From Pseudacidovorax sp. (GTDB taxonomy: Bacteria > Pseudomonadota > Gammaproteobacteria > Burkholderiales > Burkholderiaceae_C), in assembly GCF_017991995.1 (NCBI RefSeq), contig NZ_JAGOPN010000001.1:186001-250000 (forward strand): DNA of 64,000 nucleotides. The letters are read 5' to 3'. The notes under the pieces were generated by a model, which was not told where the DNA came from, made no database searches, and saw only the letters and a list, made by a program, of their open reading frames with translations. A program made the translations under genes and the position numbers. Positions 1-7,887 of the stretch are shown here, piece by piece; position 1 is the stretch's first letter, and each line of letters opens with the position of its first letter.

Positions 1-2067
1 CCGGAGGAGAACCGCGCACGGGCGGCACATCTTCTCTATGAGAACCGGGCCGCGGACGGTGTGGACTGGCGTGAGCGCCTCACGACCTTCGTGGCGGAGT
101 CTGGCCGGCTGCTGGACCTGATCGAAGGCGTGATGCCCGAGGTCGGCTGGTTGGACGACGCGCAGACCCTGTCCTTCCTGCATGGCTGCATCTCAGAGCA
201 CCGGCACGCGGTCGCGGTGCCCGAGGTGCCCATGTATCTGGACGTGCTGCTTGCCGACCGACCCCTGGCCGGCGGTCTGGCGCCCATGTTGGGCAGTGAA
301 CACCTGCGGGTACTGACCGTCCGCGGTTTTCCTACATCCACCTGGCCCGGCATCCTGGATGACCTCAACCGACTGGGCTTCGCCTACCGCTGGTCGACCC
401 GCTTCCTCTGCATGGACAAGGCCGAAGCGGAGCAGGCGCTCGTGCGGCTGCGGCGGCAGTGGTTCGCCAAGCGCAAGAGCGTCATCGCCCTGCTGCGCGA
501 GAGCGTGTTCCAACAGGAGAGCCCACTGGTCGACAGCGATGCGAGCAACAAGGCGGCCGATGCCGACGCGGCACTGCAGTCCTTGGGCGGTGACCAGGTC
601 GCTTTCGGCTATGTCACCGCGACGGTGGTGGTCATGGATGCCAACGCGGACGCGGCTGAAGAAAAGCTGCGGCAGGTTGAGCGGGTGATCCAGGGGCACG
701 GCTTCGTCACGATGCCGGAGACGCTCAATGCGGTGGAAGCCTGGCTGTCGTCTCTGCCCGGGCATGTGTATGCCAACGTCCGACAGCCCATCGTGTCCAC
801 GCTGAACCTGGCTCACCTGATGCCCGTGTCGGCGGTCTGGGCCGGGCCGGAGCGCAGCGCCCATCTGGACGGGCCGCCGCTTGTGATCACACGCACAGAC
901 GGAGCGACGCCGTTCCGGCTGGTGACGCACGTGGGCGACGTGGGCCATACGCTGGTGGTGGGCCCGACCGGGATGGGCAAATCTGTGTTGCTGGCCACGC
1001 TGGCGCTGCAGTTCCGGCGCTATGCCGGCTCCTGCGTTCTGGCCTTTGACGTTGGGCGGTCCTTGCGCGCGACGATCCTGGGGCTCGGGGGCGAGCACTA
1101 CGACCTCGGCGCCGAGCACGGTATCGCTTTCCAGCCGCTGGCTCGCATCGATGAAGAAGGCCACCGGGCGTGGGCGGCCGAATGGATTGAGGGGCGGCTG
1201 CGGCAGGAGGGCGTCGACGTGGGCCCTGCCGAGCGCGAGGCGGTCTGGCTGGCCCTGGGCAGTCTGGCCAGCGCGCCGATCGAGCAGCGAACGCTGACGG
1301 GGCTCTCGGTTCTGCTGCAATCCAAGGCCTTGCGGCAAGCGCTGGCGCCCTACGTGCTCGGCGGCGCCCATGGGCGGCTGCTGGATGCGGAGGCGGACAG
1401 GCTGGGCGATGCCGCCGTGCAGTGCTTCGAGATGGAAGCCCTGATGCCCAGCAAGGCGGCGGTGCTGGCCGTGCTGGGTTATCTCTTCGCGCGCTTCGAG
1501 GCCCGCTTCGACGGGGCGCCCACGCTGCTCATCATGGACGAAGCCTGGCTATTCCTGGACGACCCGGTGTTCGCGGCACGGATTCGCCAATGGCTCAAGA
1601 CGCTGCGCAAGAAGAATGTGTCGGTGGTCTTCGCGACACAGAGCCTGGCCGACATCCAGAACTCCAGCATTGCCCCAGCCATCGTCGAGAGCTGCGCAAG
1701 CCGCATCTTCCTGCCCAATCCCCAGGCGACCGAGCCACAGATCCGGCAGATCTACGAGGGCTTCGGCCTGAATGCGCGGCAGATTGCCATCGTAGCGACT
1801 GCCATCCCCAAGCGCGAGTACTACTACCAGTCCCGTCTGGGCAGCCGCGTCTTCGACCTTGGGCTGGGTCCCGTGGCGCTGGCCTTCGCCGGTGCGTCGC
1901 GCCCCGAACAGCAGCGAGAAATCGATGAGCTGCTGCGCGAGCACGGCCGCGCTGCGTTCGCTCGGCAGTGGCTGCTGCATCAACGCCTGGGCTGGGCGGC
2001 TGAGCTTCTGGCGGCCTTCCCTGGTGCTGACTCTCAACCGTCCAACTTCGAGGAGAACTCTGCATGA
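1..2067 (+). CDS. trbE: Conjugal transfer ATPase TrbE (VirB4 family), 5' partial
   Basis: This is the VirB4-type ATPase that powers assembly of the conjugative type IV secretion channel at the inner membrane. The frame is open from base 1 with no stop, so the N-terminus lies outside the window; the GTG at 61 is probably internal. Walker A (GPTGMGKS) is encoded at 961-984 and Walker B (LLIMDEAW) at 1525-1548, followed by a RecA-like segment with FATQSLADI. The C-terminus is complete. The stop overlaps the trbJ start (ATGA), so the two genes are translationally coupled. Family membership is clear; the TrbE assignment rests on the downstream trbJ-L-F-G-I order. Confidence 0.93.
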   Translation, partial: PEENRARAAHLLYENRAADGVDWRERLTTFVAESGRLLDLIEGVMPEVGWLDDAQTLSFLHGCISEHRHAVAVPEVPMYLDVLLADRPLAGGLAPMLGSEHLRVLTVRGFPTSTWPGILDDLNRLGFAYRWSTRFLCMDKAEAEQALVRLRRQWFAKRKSVIALLRESVFQQESPLVDSDASNKAADADAALQSLGGDQVAFGYVTATVVVMDANADAAEEKLRQVERVIQGHGFVTMPETLNAVEAWLSSLPGHVYANVRQPIVSTLNLAHLMPVSAVWAGPERSAHLDGPPLVITRTDGATPFRLVTHVGDVGHTLVVGPTGMGKSVLLATLALQFRRYAGSCVLAFDVGRSLRATILGLGGEHYDLGAEHGIAFQPLARIDEEGHRAWAAEWIEGRLRQEGVDVGPAEREAVWLALGSLASAPIEQRTLTGLSVLLQSKALRQALAPYVLGGAHGRLLDAEADRLGDAAVQCFEMEALMPSKAAVLAVLGYLFARFEARFDGAPTLLIMDEAWLFLDDPVFAARIRQWLKTLRKKNVSVVFATQSLADIQNSSIAPAIVESCASRIFLPNPQATEPQIRQIYEGFGLNARQIAIVATAIPKREYYYQSRLGSRVFDLGLGPVALAFAGASRPEQQREIDELLREHGRAAFARQWLLHQRLGWAAELLAAFPGADSQPSNFEENSA

Positions 2068-2831
2068 AGCCATCTCGCATTGCCTCCCGTCCGCTGTGCC
2101 GTGTGGCGTTGACGGCAGCGCTGGTCTTCGGCGCCGCCGCACCGGCCCACGCCCTCTTCGGGATCGGTGACATCGTGCTCGATCCCTCGAACCTGGCCCA
2201 GAACATCCTCACGGCGGCCAACACGCTGGAGCAGATCAACAACCAGGTGAAGCAGCTTCAGAACGAAGCGCAGATGCTCTCCAACCAGGCCAAGAACCTG
2301 GCACGCCTCGACTTCAACGCACTGGCACAGCTGCGCAGCACGCTGGCCACGTCGAATCGGCTGATCCAGGAGGCCCAGAGCCTGGCCCAGGGCGTGCAGG
2401 CGATGGACGCACAGTTCCGGGCGCTTTATCCGGAGGCCGTGGGTGTTTCCGTGTCGCAGGGCCAGATGGTCGAGGACGCGCGTCAGCGCTGGTCTCTGTC
2501 GCTGGAGGCACTGCGCACCGCAGCGAAGATGCAAGCGCAGGCCGTGCAGACCTTCTCGGCAGACGAACAGGTCCTGTCCGATCTCGTTGAACGCAGCCAG
2601 TCGGCGAGTGGCGCGTTGCAGGCTGCGCAGGCGACCAATCAACTGCTGGCGCTCCAGGCCCGACAGGCGATCCAGGCGCAGCAGCTTCAGCTGACCCAGG
2701 ACCGCGCCGCTGCGCTGGAGCAGGCGCGGCAGGCTGCTGCGCATGAGCGCGCGCGAGAGACGCGCCGCCGCTTCCAGGGCAGTGGCACGGCCTACACCCC
2801 GTATCCGGTGGGCTTCCATGGCACTCCGTGA
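2064..2831 (+). CDS. trbJ: Conjugal transfer protein TrbJ (VirB5-like)
   Basis: A 255-residue secreted component of the mating-pair apparatus, thought to act like VirB5 as a minor pilus or adhesin subunit. Residues 1-30 form a signal peptide (hydrophobic stretch, then AAAPAHA). The mature part is a long Gln/Ala/Leu-rich helical chain, with INNQVKQLQNEAQMLSNQAKNL near residue 50 as the family's coiled-coil signature split over heptads, and a second Gln-rich helix near residues 190-235. The start is fixed by an AGGAG-type ribosome site at 2050-2054 and the ATGA overlap with trbE. Typical length for the family. Confidence 0.9.
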   Translation: MKPSRIASRPLCRVALTAALVFGAAAPAHALFGIGDIVLDPSNLAQNILTAANTLEQINNQVKQLQNEAQMLSNQAKNLARLDFNALAQLRSTLATSNRLIQEAQSLAQGVQAMDAQFRALYPEAVGVSVSQGQMVEDARQRWSLSLEALRTAAKMQAQAVQTFSADEQVLSDLVERSQSASGALQAAQATNQLLALQARQAIQAQQLQLTQDRAAALEQARQAAAHERARETRRRFQGSGTAYTPYPVGFHGTP

Positions 2832-3141
2832 AGCGGTGGGTGCCCCGGGTGCCATCTACTGGCTGACGATGGGCATGCTGGTGGGGGCGGTGCTGGGGCA
2901 GGGCGGATGCCGTGGGCAGGAGAACGCCGCAGGTCCCATGACAGCCGCGGCGCTTGCAGAGGATCCGCAGAGGTTGGCCGCCTTGCGCGCAGCATGTCGG
3001 CAACGCGACGCCTCCGTGTCGGAGGCGCAGTGTGCGGCCGTTTCGGAGGCAGCGCGCCTGCGCTTTCTTCGGGCAGAGCCTTCGCCTTATGCGACATCCG
3101 TCTCGCCGGCGGCGCAGCCGGGCCGGGTTGCAGCGCCATGA
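2818..3141 (+). CDS. trbK: Small lipoprotein, probable TrbK entry-exclusion protein
   Basis: A 107-residue protein between trbJ and trbL, the position of trbK in IncP-type trb operons. One hydrophobic segment (IYWLTMGMLVGAVLG) is followed by GQGGC, an acceptable lipobox, which suggests an inner-membrane lipoprotein. The mature part contains LRAACRQRD and SEAQCAAV, an LxxxC...QC pattern common in TrbK-like exclusion proteins. TrbK in IncP plasmids blocks entry of a related plasmid; that role here is inferred from position and shape, not from close sequence recognition. The ATG at 2818 overlaps the end of trbJ by 14 bases, and the stop overlaps the trbL start. Confidence 0.65.
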   Translation: MALREAVGAPGAIYWLTMGMLVGAVLGQGGCRGQENAAGPMTAAALAEDPQRLAALRAACRQRDASVSEAQCAAVSEAARLRFLRAEPSPYATSVSPAAQPGRVAAP

Positions 3142-4514
3142 CCGACGTCGGGACCATCGACCGCTTCCTGGACGTCTTCTCCCGCTACATCGATTCCGGC
3201 TTCGGGCTGCTCCAGGGCGAGGTGCGCTTCCTGACCGCCACGCTTGTAGCCATCGACATGACGCTCGCGGGACTGATGTGGGCGCTGGGCCATGCGAGCG
3301 GGCAGGGCGACGACGTGGTGGCGCGGCTCATCAAGAAGGTGCTTTACGTGGGTGCCTTCGCCTACATCCTCGGCAATTTCAATCGCCTGGCCGACATCGT
3401 GTTCGACTCTTTCGCGGGGCTGGGCCTCCATGCCTCAGGCTCCGGTCTTTCGAAGGGGCACCTATTGCAGCCGGGCCGTCTGGCGCAGGTCGGCATCGAG
3501 GCGGGGCGTCCGATCATGAAGCAGATCGGTGATCTGACGGGCTTTCCGGAGGTCTTCGCCAACCTGGACATGATCGCGGTCCTCTTCCTGGCCTGGCTGG
3601 TGTTGATCGTGGCGTTCTTCGTGCTCGCCGTTCAGCTCTTCGTCACGCTGATCGAGTTCAAGCTCACTACGCTGGCGGGCTTCGTGCTGGTGCCGTTCGC
3701 GCTGTGGAACAAGACGGCCTTCCTGGCCGAGAAGGTTCTCGGGAACGTGGTGGCTTCGGGCATCAAGGTGCTGGTGCTGGCCGTCATCGTGGGCATTGGC
3801 TCAGGCCTGTTCGGCGAGTTCACTGCGGCGCCTGGGGAGGACCCTAGCATCGACCATGCGCTGGTCACGATGCTCGCGGCACTGACCTTGCTGGGGCTCG
3901 GCATCTTTGGCCCGGGCATTGCGATCGGGTTGGTGTCCGGCGCGCCGCAGCTGGGTGCAGGTGCTGCAGCCGGTACTGCGTTGGGCGCGGCGGGTTTGGC
4001 CGTCGCCAGCGGTGCTGCCGCCGCGAGCATGAGGTCGGCTGCAGCAGCTGGAGCCCGGCTCGCGCCCGGCGCGGCAGGCGCTGTCATCCGAGGCGGCATC
4101 TCAGCCGGCCGAACTGCCACTTCACTGGCGCAAGAGGCCAGGACAGCCTATGCCTCCGGCGCAGCCGGCGGCGGTGGTGATCCAGCCCGGGCTGCCGCAG
4201 CGGGCATGGCCAACGTGGCGCGTGCCGGCGCGAGCGCACTGGGGGCACGCCTGTTGACTGGCTCCAAAGCGCTCGGTGAACGCGTGGCGGACTTCGTGGC
4301 TGAGGCGGCTGCACCCGCGGCGGCCGCATCGGGCGCCGCAGAGGCGGGAGACTCAAAAGCTCCCGCGGGCCAGGCGACGGAGCCGGCATGGGCGCGGCGC
4401 ATGCGGCGGCGCCAGCAGATGGGGCATGCGGCCACGACGGCCGCCCACACCTTGCGCAGCGGCGATGCAGGTGGCGCCGGCACCGGCCCGAGCCTGCGCG
4501 ATTCGGATTCCTGA
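3138..4514 (+). CDS. trbL: Conjugal transfer membrane protein TrbL (VirB6-like)
   Basis: A 458-residue polytopic inner-membrane protein of the type IV secretion channel. The N-terminal two thirds carry several hydrophobic segments, for example around ATLVAIDMTLAGLMWAL, DMIAVLFLAWLVLIVAFFV, and TTLAGFVLVPFALW (a conserved VirB6/TrbL stretch). The last third is Ala/Gly-rich, low in complexity and probably cytoplasmic or disordered, as is usual in TrbL. The ATG at 3138 overlaps the preceding stop. It is followed after 10 bases by trbF. Confidence 0.9.
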   Translation: MTDVGTIDRFLDVFSRYIDSGFGLLQGEVRFLTATLVAIDMTLAGLMWALGHASGQGDDVVARLIKKVLYVGAFAYILGNFNRLADIVFDSFAGLGLHASGSGLSKGHLLQPGRLAQVGIEAGRPIMKQIGDLTGFPEVFANLDMIAVLFLAWLVLIVAFFVLAVQLFVTLIEFKLTTLAGFVLVPFALWNKTAFLAEKVLGNVVASGIKVLVLAVIVGIGSGLFGEFTAAPGEDPSIDHALVTMLAALTLLGLGIFGPGIAIGLVSGAPQLGAGAAAGTALGAAGLAVASGAAAASMRSAAAAGARLAPGAAGAVIRGGISAGRTATSLAQEARTAYASGAAGGGGDPARAAAAGMANVARAGASALGARLLTGSKALGERVADFVAEAAAPAAAASGAAEAGDSKAPAGQATEPAWARRMRRRQQMGHAATTAAHTLRSGDAGGAGTGPSLRDSDS

Positions 4515-4524
4515 GGAGCACATC

Positions 4525-5229
4525 ATGCGTTTCAAGCGACCAGCCGTGCGCTATGCGCAATCGCCTCAACCCGTGACGCCGTACCAGGCGGCCGGCCAAG
4601 CCTGGGACGAGCGGATCGGGTCTGCGCGGGTGCAGGCCCGCAACTGGCGGTGGATGGCCTTTGGCTGCCTGGGACTGGCCCTGCTGCTGGGGGCAGGCTT
4701 GCTGTGGCGCGCGTCGCGCGCCACCGTGACGCCCTACGTCGTGGAAGTGGACGCAGCGGGCCAGATCCGCGCCGTCGGCGAAGCCGCGACGCCCTACCGG
4801 CCGACGGATGCCCAGATTGCGCACCACCTCGCACGCTTCATCACGCTGGTGCGTTCCCTGTCCATTGATCCGGTGGTCGTTCGGCAGAACTGGCTGGACG
4901 CCTATGACTACACCACGGACCGCGGCGCAGCCTCCCTGAACGGGTACGCGCGCGTGAATGATCCGTTCTCGCGGGTGGGCAAGGAGTCCGTCACGGTGCA
5001 GATCAACAGCGTCGTCCGTGCCACCGAGCAGTCCTTCAACGTGCGTTGGACGGAGCAGCGTTTCGTCAACGGCGCGCCGGCCGGCATGGAGCGCTGGACT
5101 GCCTCGATCACGGTCGTGCTGCAGACGCCGCGCACCGAGCAGCGCCTGCGCAAGAACCCCCTCGGCATCTACGTCAATGGCCTGTCGTGGAGCCGCGAAC
5201 TGGACGCCAATGAAGGAGTGAAGCCATGA
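4525..5229 (+). CDS. trbF: Conjugal transfer protein TrbF (VirB8-like)
   Basis: A 234-residue bitopic inner-membrane protein of the secretion core; VirB8-like proteins nucleate assembly. It has a short cytoplasmic N-terminus containing NPYQAAxxxWDERIG-like residues (here TPYQAAGQAWDERIG), one transmembrane helix near residues 45-63, and a periplasmic NTF2-like domain that ends in NPLGIYVNGLSWSREL. This ending is a strong TrbF signature. The start ATG at 4525 follows a GAGGAG ribosome site at 4513-4518. The stop overlaps trbG. Confidence 0.92.
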   Translation: MRFKRPAVRYAQSPQPVTPYQAAGQAWDERIGSARVQARNWRWMAFGCLGLALLLGAGLLWRASRATVTPYVVEVDAAGQIRAVGEAATPYRPTDAQIAHHLARFITLVRSLSIDPVVVRQNWLDAYDYTTDRGAASLNGYARVNDPFSRVGKESVTVQINSVVRATEQSFNVRWTEQRFVNGAPAGMERWTASITVVLQTPRTEQRLRKNPLGIYVNGLSWSRELDANEGVKP

Positions 5230-6224
5230 CTGTGATTTCGAGGTTGTGCGCCTGTGCGGCTGTCGCTGTTGGGGTCGCCGGTTGTGCAAGTCGCGCCGTG
5301 CCGCCGCGGGTGATTGACTTGGACGATCCGGTCGAGGCGACGCGGATTCAAGAGCCTGCCGGGCCTGCCATCGTGGTTGAGGTGCCGCAGGTGCTGCCCA
5401 TGCCTGGACAGTTGAAGCCGTTGGACGCTGTCTTGCCGGAGCCCGCGGCACCAGAGCCAGCAGACGAGACGCAACGTGTTTCCCGAGCGAACGAGGCGGC
5501 GCGCGTCGCCCCGACGCGCGAGGGGTACTTAAACGCCATCCAGGTCTGGCCTTACAGCGAGGGCGCGCTCTACCAGGTCTATGCGTCGCCCGGCCGCGTG
5601 ACGGCAATCCTGCTGCAGGCCGGGGAGGAACTCGTGACGGTCGCAGCGGGGGACACCGTCCGCTGGATCGTGGGCGACACGGTGAGCGGCGTTGACGAGG
5701 CGGCGCGGGTGAGCGTGCTGGTCAAGCCGACCCGCCCCGAACTGAAGACCAATCTGGTGATCACGACGAACCGGCGGACCTATCTGGTCGAACTGACCTC
5801 GACCGAGAAGGCATGGATGGCGTCGGTGTCTTGGGACTATCCGAAGGACCGCCTTATTGCGCTCAGGCGCGAAGCGGCAAAGGCGCGGGCTGCTGAAGCG
5901 ATTGACGCCGGGTTGGCGCTGGAGCGGCTGCGCTTTCGCTACCTGATCCGCGGGGACAACCCGCCCTGGAAGCCGCTGCGGGCCTTTGACGACGGGGCGA
6001 AGGTGTATATCCAGTTCCCCGCGGGCATCGCCCAGGGGGAGCTGCCGCCGCTCTTTGTTGTTGGTACTCAAGGGGATGCGCAGCTGGTGAACTATCGGTT
6101 CCGGCCGCCGTACTACATCGTGGATCGATTGTTCGGTGCGGCCGAACTGCGGCTCGGTGCCGACAAGGCCGACGTCGTGCGGATCGAGCGGTCCGATGGA
6201 CGCGCACCTGGAGCGGGGTCGTGA
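5226..6224 (+). CDS. trbG: Conjugal transfer lipoprotein TrbG (VirB9-like)
   Basis: A 332-residue outer-membrane-associated core component that forms the secretion ring together with TrbI. Residues 1-21 form a lipoprotein signal ending in the lipobox VAGC. A proline/alanine-rich linker follows. The VirB9 N-terminal domain starts near LNAIQVWPYSEGALYQVY and the C-terminal beta domain contains FRYLIRGDNPPWKPLRAFDDGAKVYI in the usual place (only the pattern is given; it lies near residues 238-262). The gene overlaps trbF (ATGA) upstream and trbI (GTGA) downstream. Confidence 0.93.
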   Translation: MTVISRLCACAAVAVGVAGCASRAVPPRVIDLDDPVEATRIQEPAGPAIVVEVPQVLPMPGQLKPLDAVLPEPAAPEPADETQRVSRANEAARVAPTREGYLNAIQVWPYSEGALYQVYASPGRVTAILLQAGEELVTVAAGDTVRWIVGDTVSGVDEAARVSVLVKPTRPELKTNLVITTNRRTYLVELTSTEKAWMASVSWDYPKDRLIALRREAAKARAAEAIDAGLALERLRFRYLIRGDNPPWKPLRAFDDGAKVYIQFPAGIAQGELPPLFVVGTQGDAQLVNYRFRPPYYIVDRLFGAAELRLGADKADVVRIERSDGRAPGAGS

Positions 6225-7540
6225 CGGCCGCGGTCGAGGAGGACGGGGCACCTCCGCCGAAGGCTCCGGTCGAGGCAATGGCGCTGCGCGCTCAGCCGCG
6301 GGCCGTGGTGCGCCTGGACCGGCGAATGATGATCCTGCTCGTTGGAAGCCTGTCGGCGGGTGTGCTGGGCGCCATGCTCTGGTCGTTGGAGCCTCTGCCG
6401 CGAAAGCCAGGAGGAGAGCCGACGGAGCTGTACAACGTAGATCGCGTGTCACGGTCTGAGGGACTGGGCAAATTGCCTTCGGACTATTCGCAGGTGCCAA
6501 CTGCGGTTCCAACTGGCCCTGCATTCCCGCAGCTTGGGCCGCCCCTTCCTGGAGATCTGGGGCCTGCCGTTCTCAAGGCACAACGGCCCACCGGCGTCCC
6601 GTACGCGCCGCCTGGTCAAGACCCGCATCAGGCCGAGCGGGAGGCGCTGCGCAAAGAGGAGGCACAGGCGCTGACTTCGGGGGTGTTCTTTCGGTCAGGC
6701 GGGCAACACGGTTCTTCGTTGCGTGGCAGGACAGCATCGGAGGAAGGCGAGGGGGGACCTGAAGCCTCGTTCGCTTTGGCGGGGCAGACACCCGTTCGTG
6801 ATGAAGGCTCGGCAATGGGTGGGGTTGCGCCTGTCCTCGATTCGCTGCAGGGTCGTCCCCAACAGAACGACCAGAAGGTGACCTTCCAGAGCACTTCGGG
6901 CGGACATGCACGCAATGCTGGGTCCCTAACGCCGCCAGCTTCGCCCTATCAAGTCATGGCTGGGACGGTGATTGCCGGTGCATTGGTCACTGGCATCCAG
7001 TCCGACCTGCCCGGCGATGTGATCGCGAGCGTGACCGAACCCGTCTACGACACAGCCACCGGCCGCCATCTGCTGATTCCGCAGGGCTCGCGCATTTTGG
7101 GGCGATACAACAGCCAGGTGAGCTTCGGACAGAGCAGAGTGCAGGTCGTCTGGCAGCGCATCATCCTGCCCGACGCCACATCGCTTGCGTTGGACAACCT
7201 CGTCGGCACAGACCCTTCAGGCAAAGCGGGGCTGGAGGATGGCGTGGACTGGCACTGGGACCGCGTCATGGCTGGCGCGGCGTTGACGACGTTGCTCGGC
7301 ATCGGTGCCGAACTGGCGGCGCCCGAGAACCGAAACGATGGCGACCGCGTAGTGATCGCGGGGCGTGAGAGCTTGCAGGATAGTGTCAGTCGGGCAGGCC
7401 AGGAACTCACGCGGCGCAACCTCGACATCCAGCCGACGCTGACGCTGAGACCTGGGCTGTCCGTGCGCGTCATCGTGAATCGGGATCTGGTGCTGCAGCC
7501 TTATCTGCCGCGTTCTGGTGAACGAAGGAGCCGTCCATGA
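6221..7540 (+). CDS. trbI: Conjugal transfer protein TrbI (VirB10-like)
   Basis: A 439-residue protein that spans both membranes and links the ATPases to the outer-membrane pore. It begins at a GTG that overlaps the trbG stop. A single transmembrane helix lies near residues 30-50 (MMILLVGSLSAGVLGAMLW). A Pro/Gly-rich periplasmic region follows, and then the conserved VirB10 domain from about residue 240 (YQVMAGTVIAGALVTGI, DVIASVTEPVYD, LLIPQGSRILGRY). The C-terminus ends with RPGLSVRVIVNRDLVLQPY, typical of TrbI. The stop overlaps the next gene by ATGA. Confidence 0.94.
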   Translation: MTAAVEEDGAPPPKAPVEAMALRAQPRAVVRLDRRMMILLVGSLSAGVLGAMLWSLEPLPRKPGGEPTELYNVDRVSRSEGLGKLPSDYSQVPTAVPTGPAFPQLGPPLPGDLGPAVLKAQRPTGVPYAPPGQDPHQAEREALRKEEAQALTSGVFFRSGGQHGSSLRGRTASEEGEGGPEASFALAGQTPVRDEGSAMGGVAPVLDSLQGRPQQNDQKVTFQSTSGGHARNAGSLTPPASPYQVMAGTVIAGALVTGIQSDLPGDVIASVTEPVYDTATGRHLLIPQGSRILGRYNSQVSFGQSRVQVVWQRIILPDATSLALDNLVGTDPSGKAGLEDGVDWHWDRVMAGAALTTLLGIGAELAAPENRNDGDRVVIAGRESLQDSVSRAGQELTRRNLDIQPTLTLRPGLSVRVIVNRDLVLQPYLPRSGERRSRP

Positions 7541-7887
7541 CATCTGCTCGCAAGCTGAGGCTTGGGCCTCTTCCCAAAGCCGATAGCGTAAAGGTGATGT
7601 TCCTGTGTCCAACCGAATTGAAGGATGACCTGGAGCGATACGCGGCGCTGCATTCGCAGACCTACGGTGAGAAGGTCGACGCCACGGCATTGATACCTCA
7701 CATGCTGCAGGCCTTCATCAACAGAGATCGCGTGTTCAAGCGGACACGTGGCCGTTGTGCAGCGCCGGCGTCGATAGATTCTGTTCGGGGCCACGGCGCG
7801 AAAGACGTCCAAGGCGCGGGCCTGGCTGGGGCAGCCGTTGCGGTCACCACCACTGAGGCGGTTCTTTCTGTTAGTTCAAAGTGCTAA
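7537..7887 (+). CDS. DUF2274 protein with an extended C-terminus
   Basis: DUF2274 proteins of about 75-80 residues regularly follow trbI in conjugative elements; their function is unknown. Residues 1-72 match the family: a KLRLGPLPK start, a LPxELKxDLERYA helix (here TELKDDLERYAALHSQ), and LIPHMLQAFINRDRVFKR. The remaining 44 residues have no recognisable family character, are low in complexity and end at a chance stop, so the original stop was probably lost. The ATG overlaps the trbI stop. This is the last transfer gene of the operon. Confidence 0.8.
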   Translation: MTSARKLRLGPLPKADSVKVMFLCPTELKDDLERYAALHSQTYGEKVDATALIPHMLQAFINRDRVFKRTRGRCAAPASIDSVRGHGAKDVQGAGLAGAAVAVTTTEAVLSVSSKC

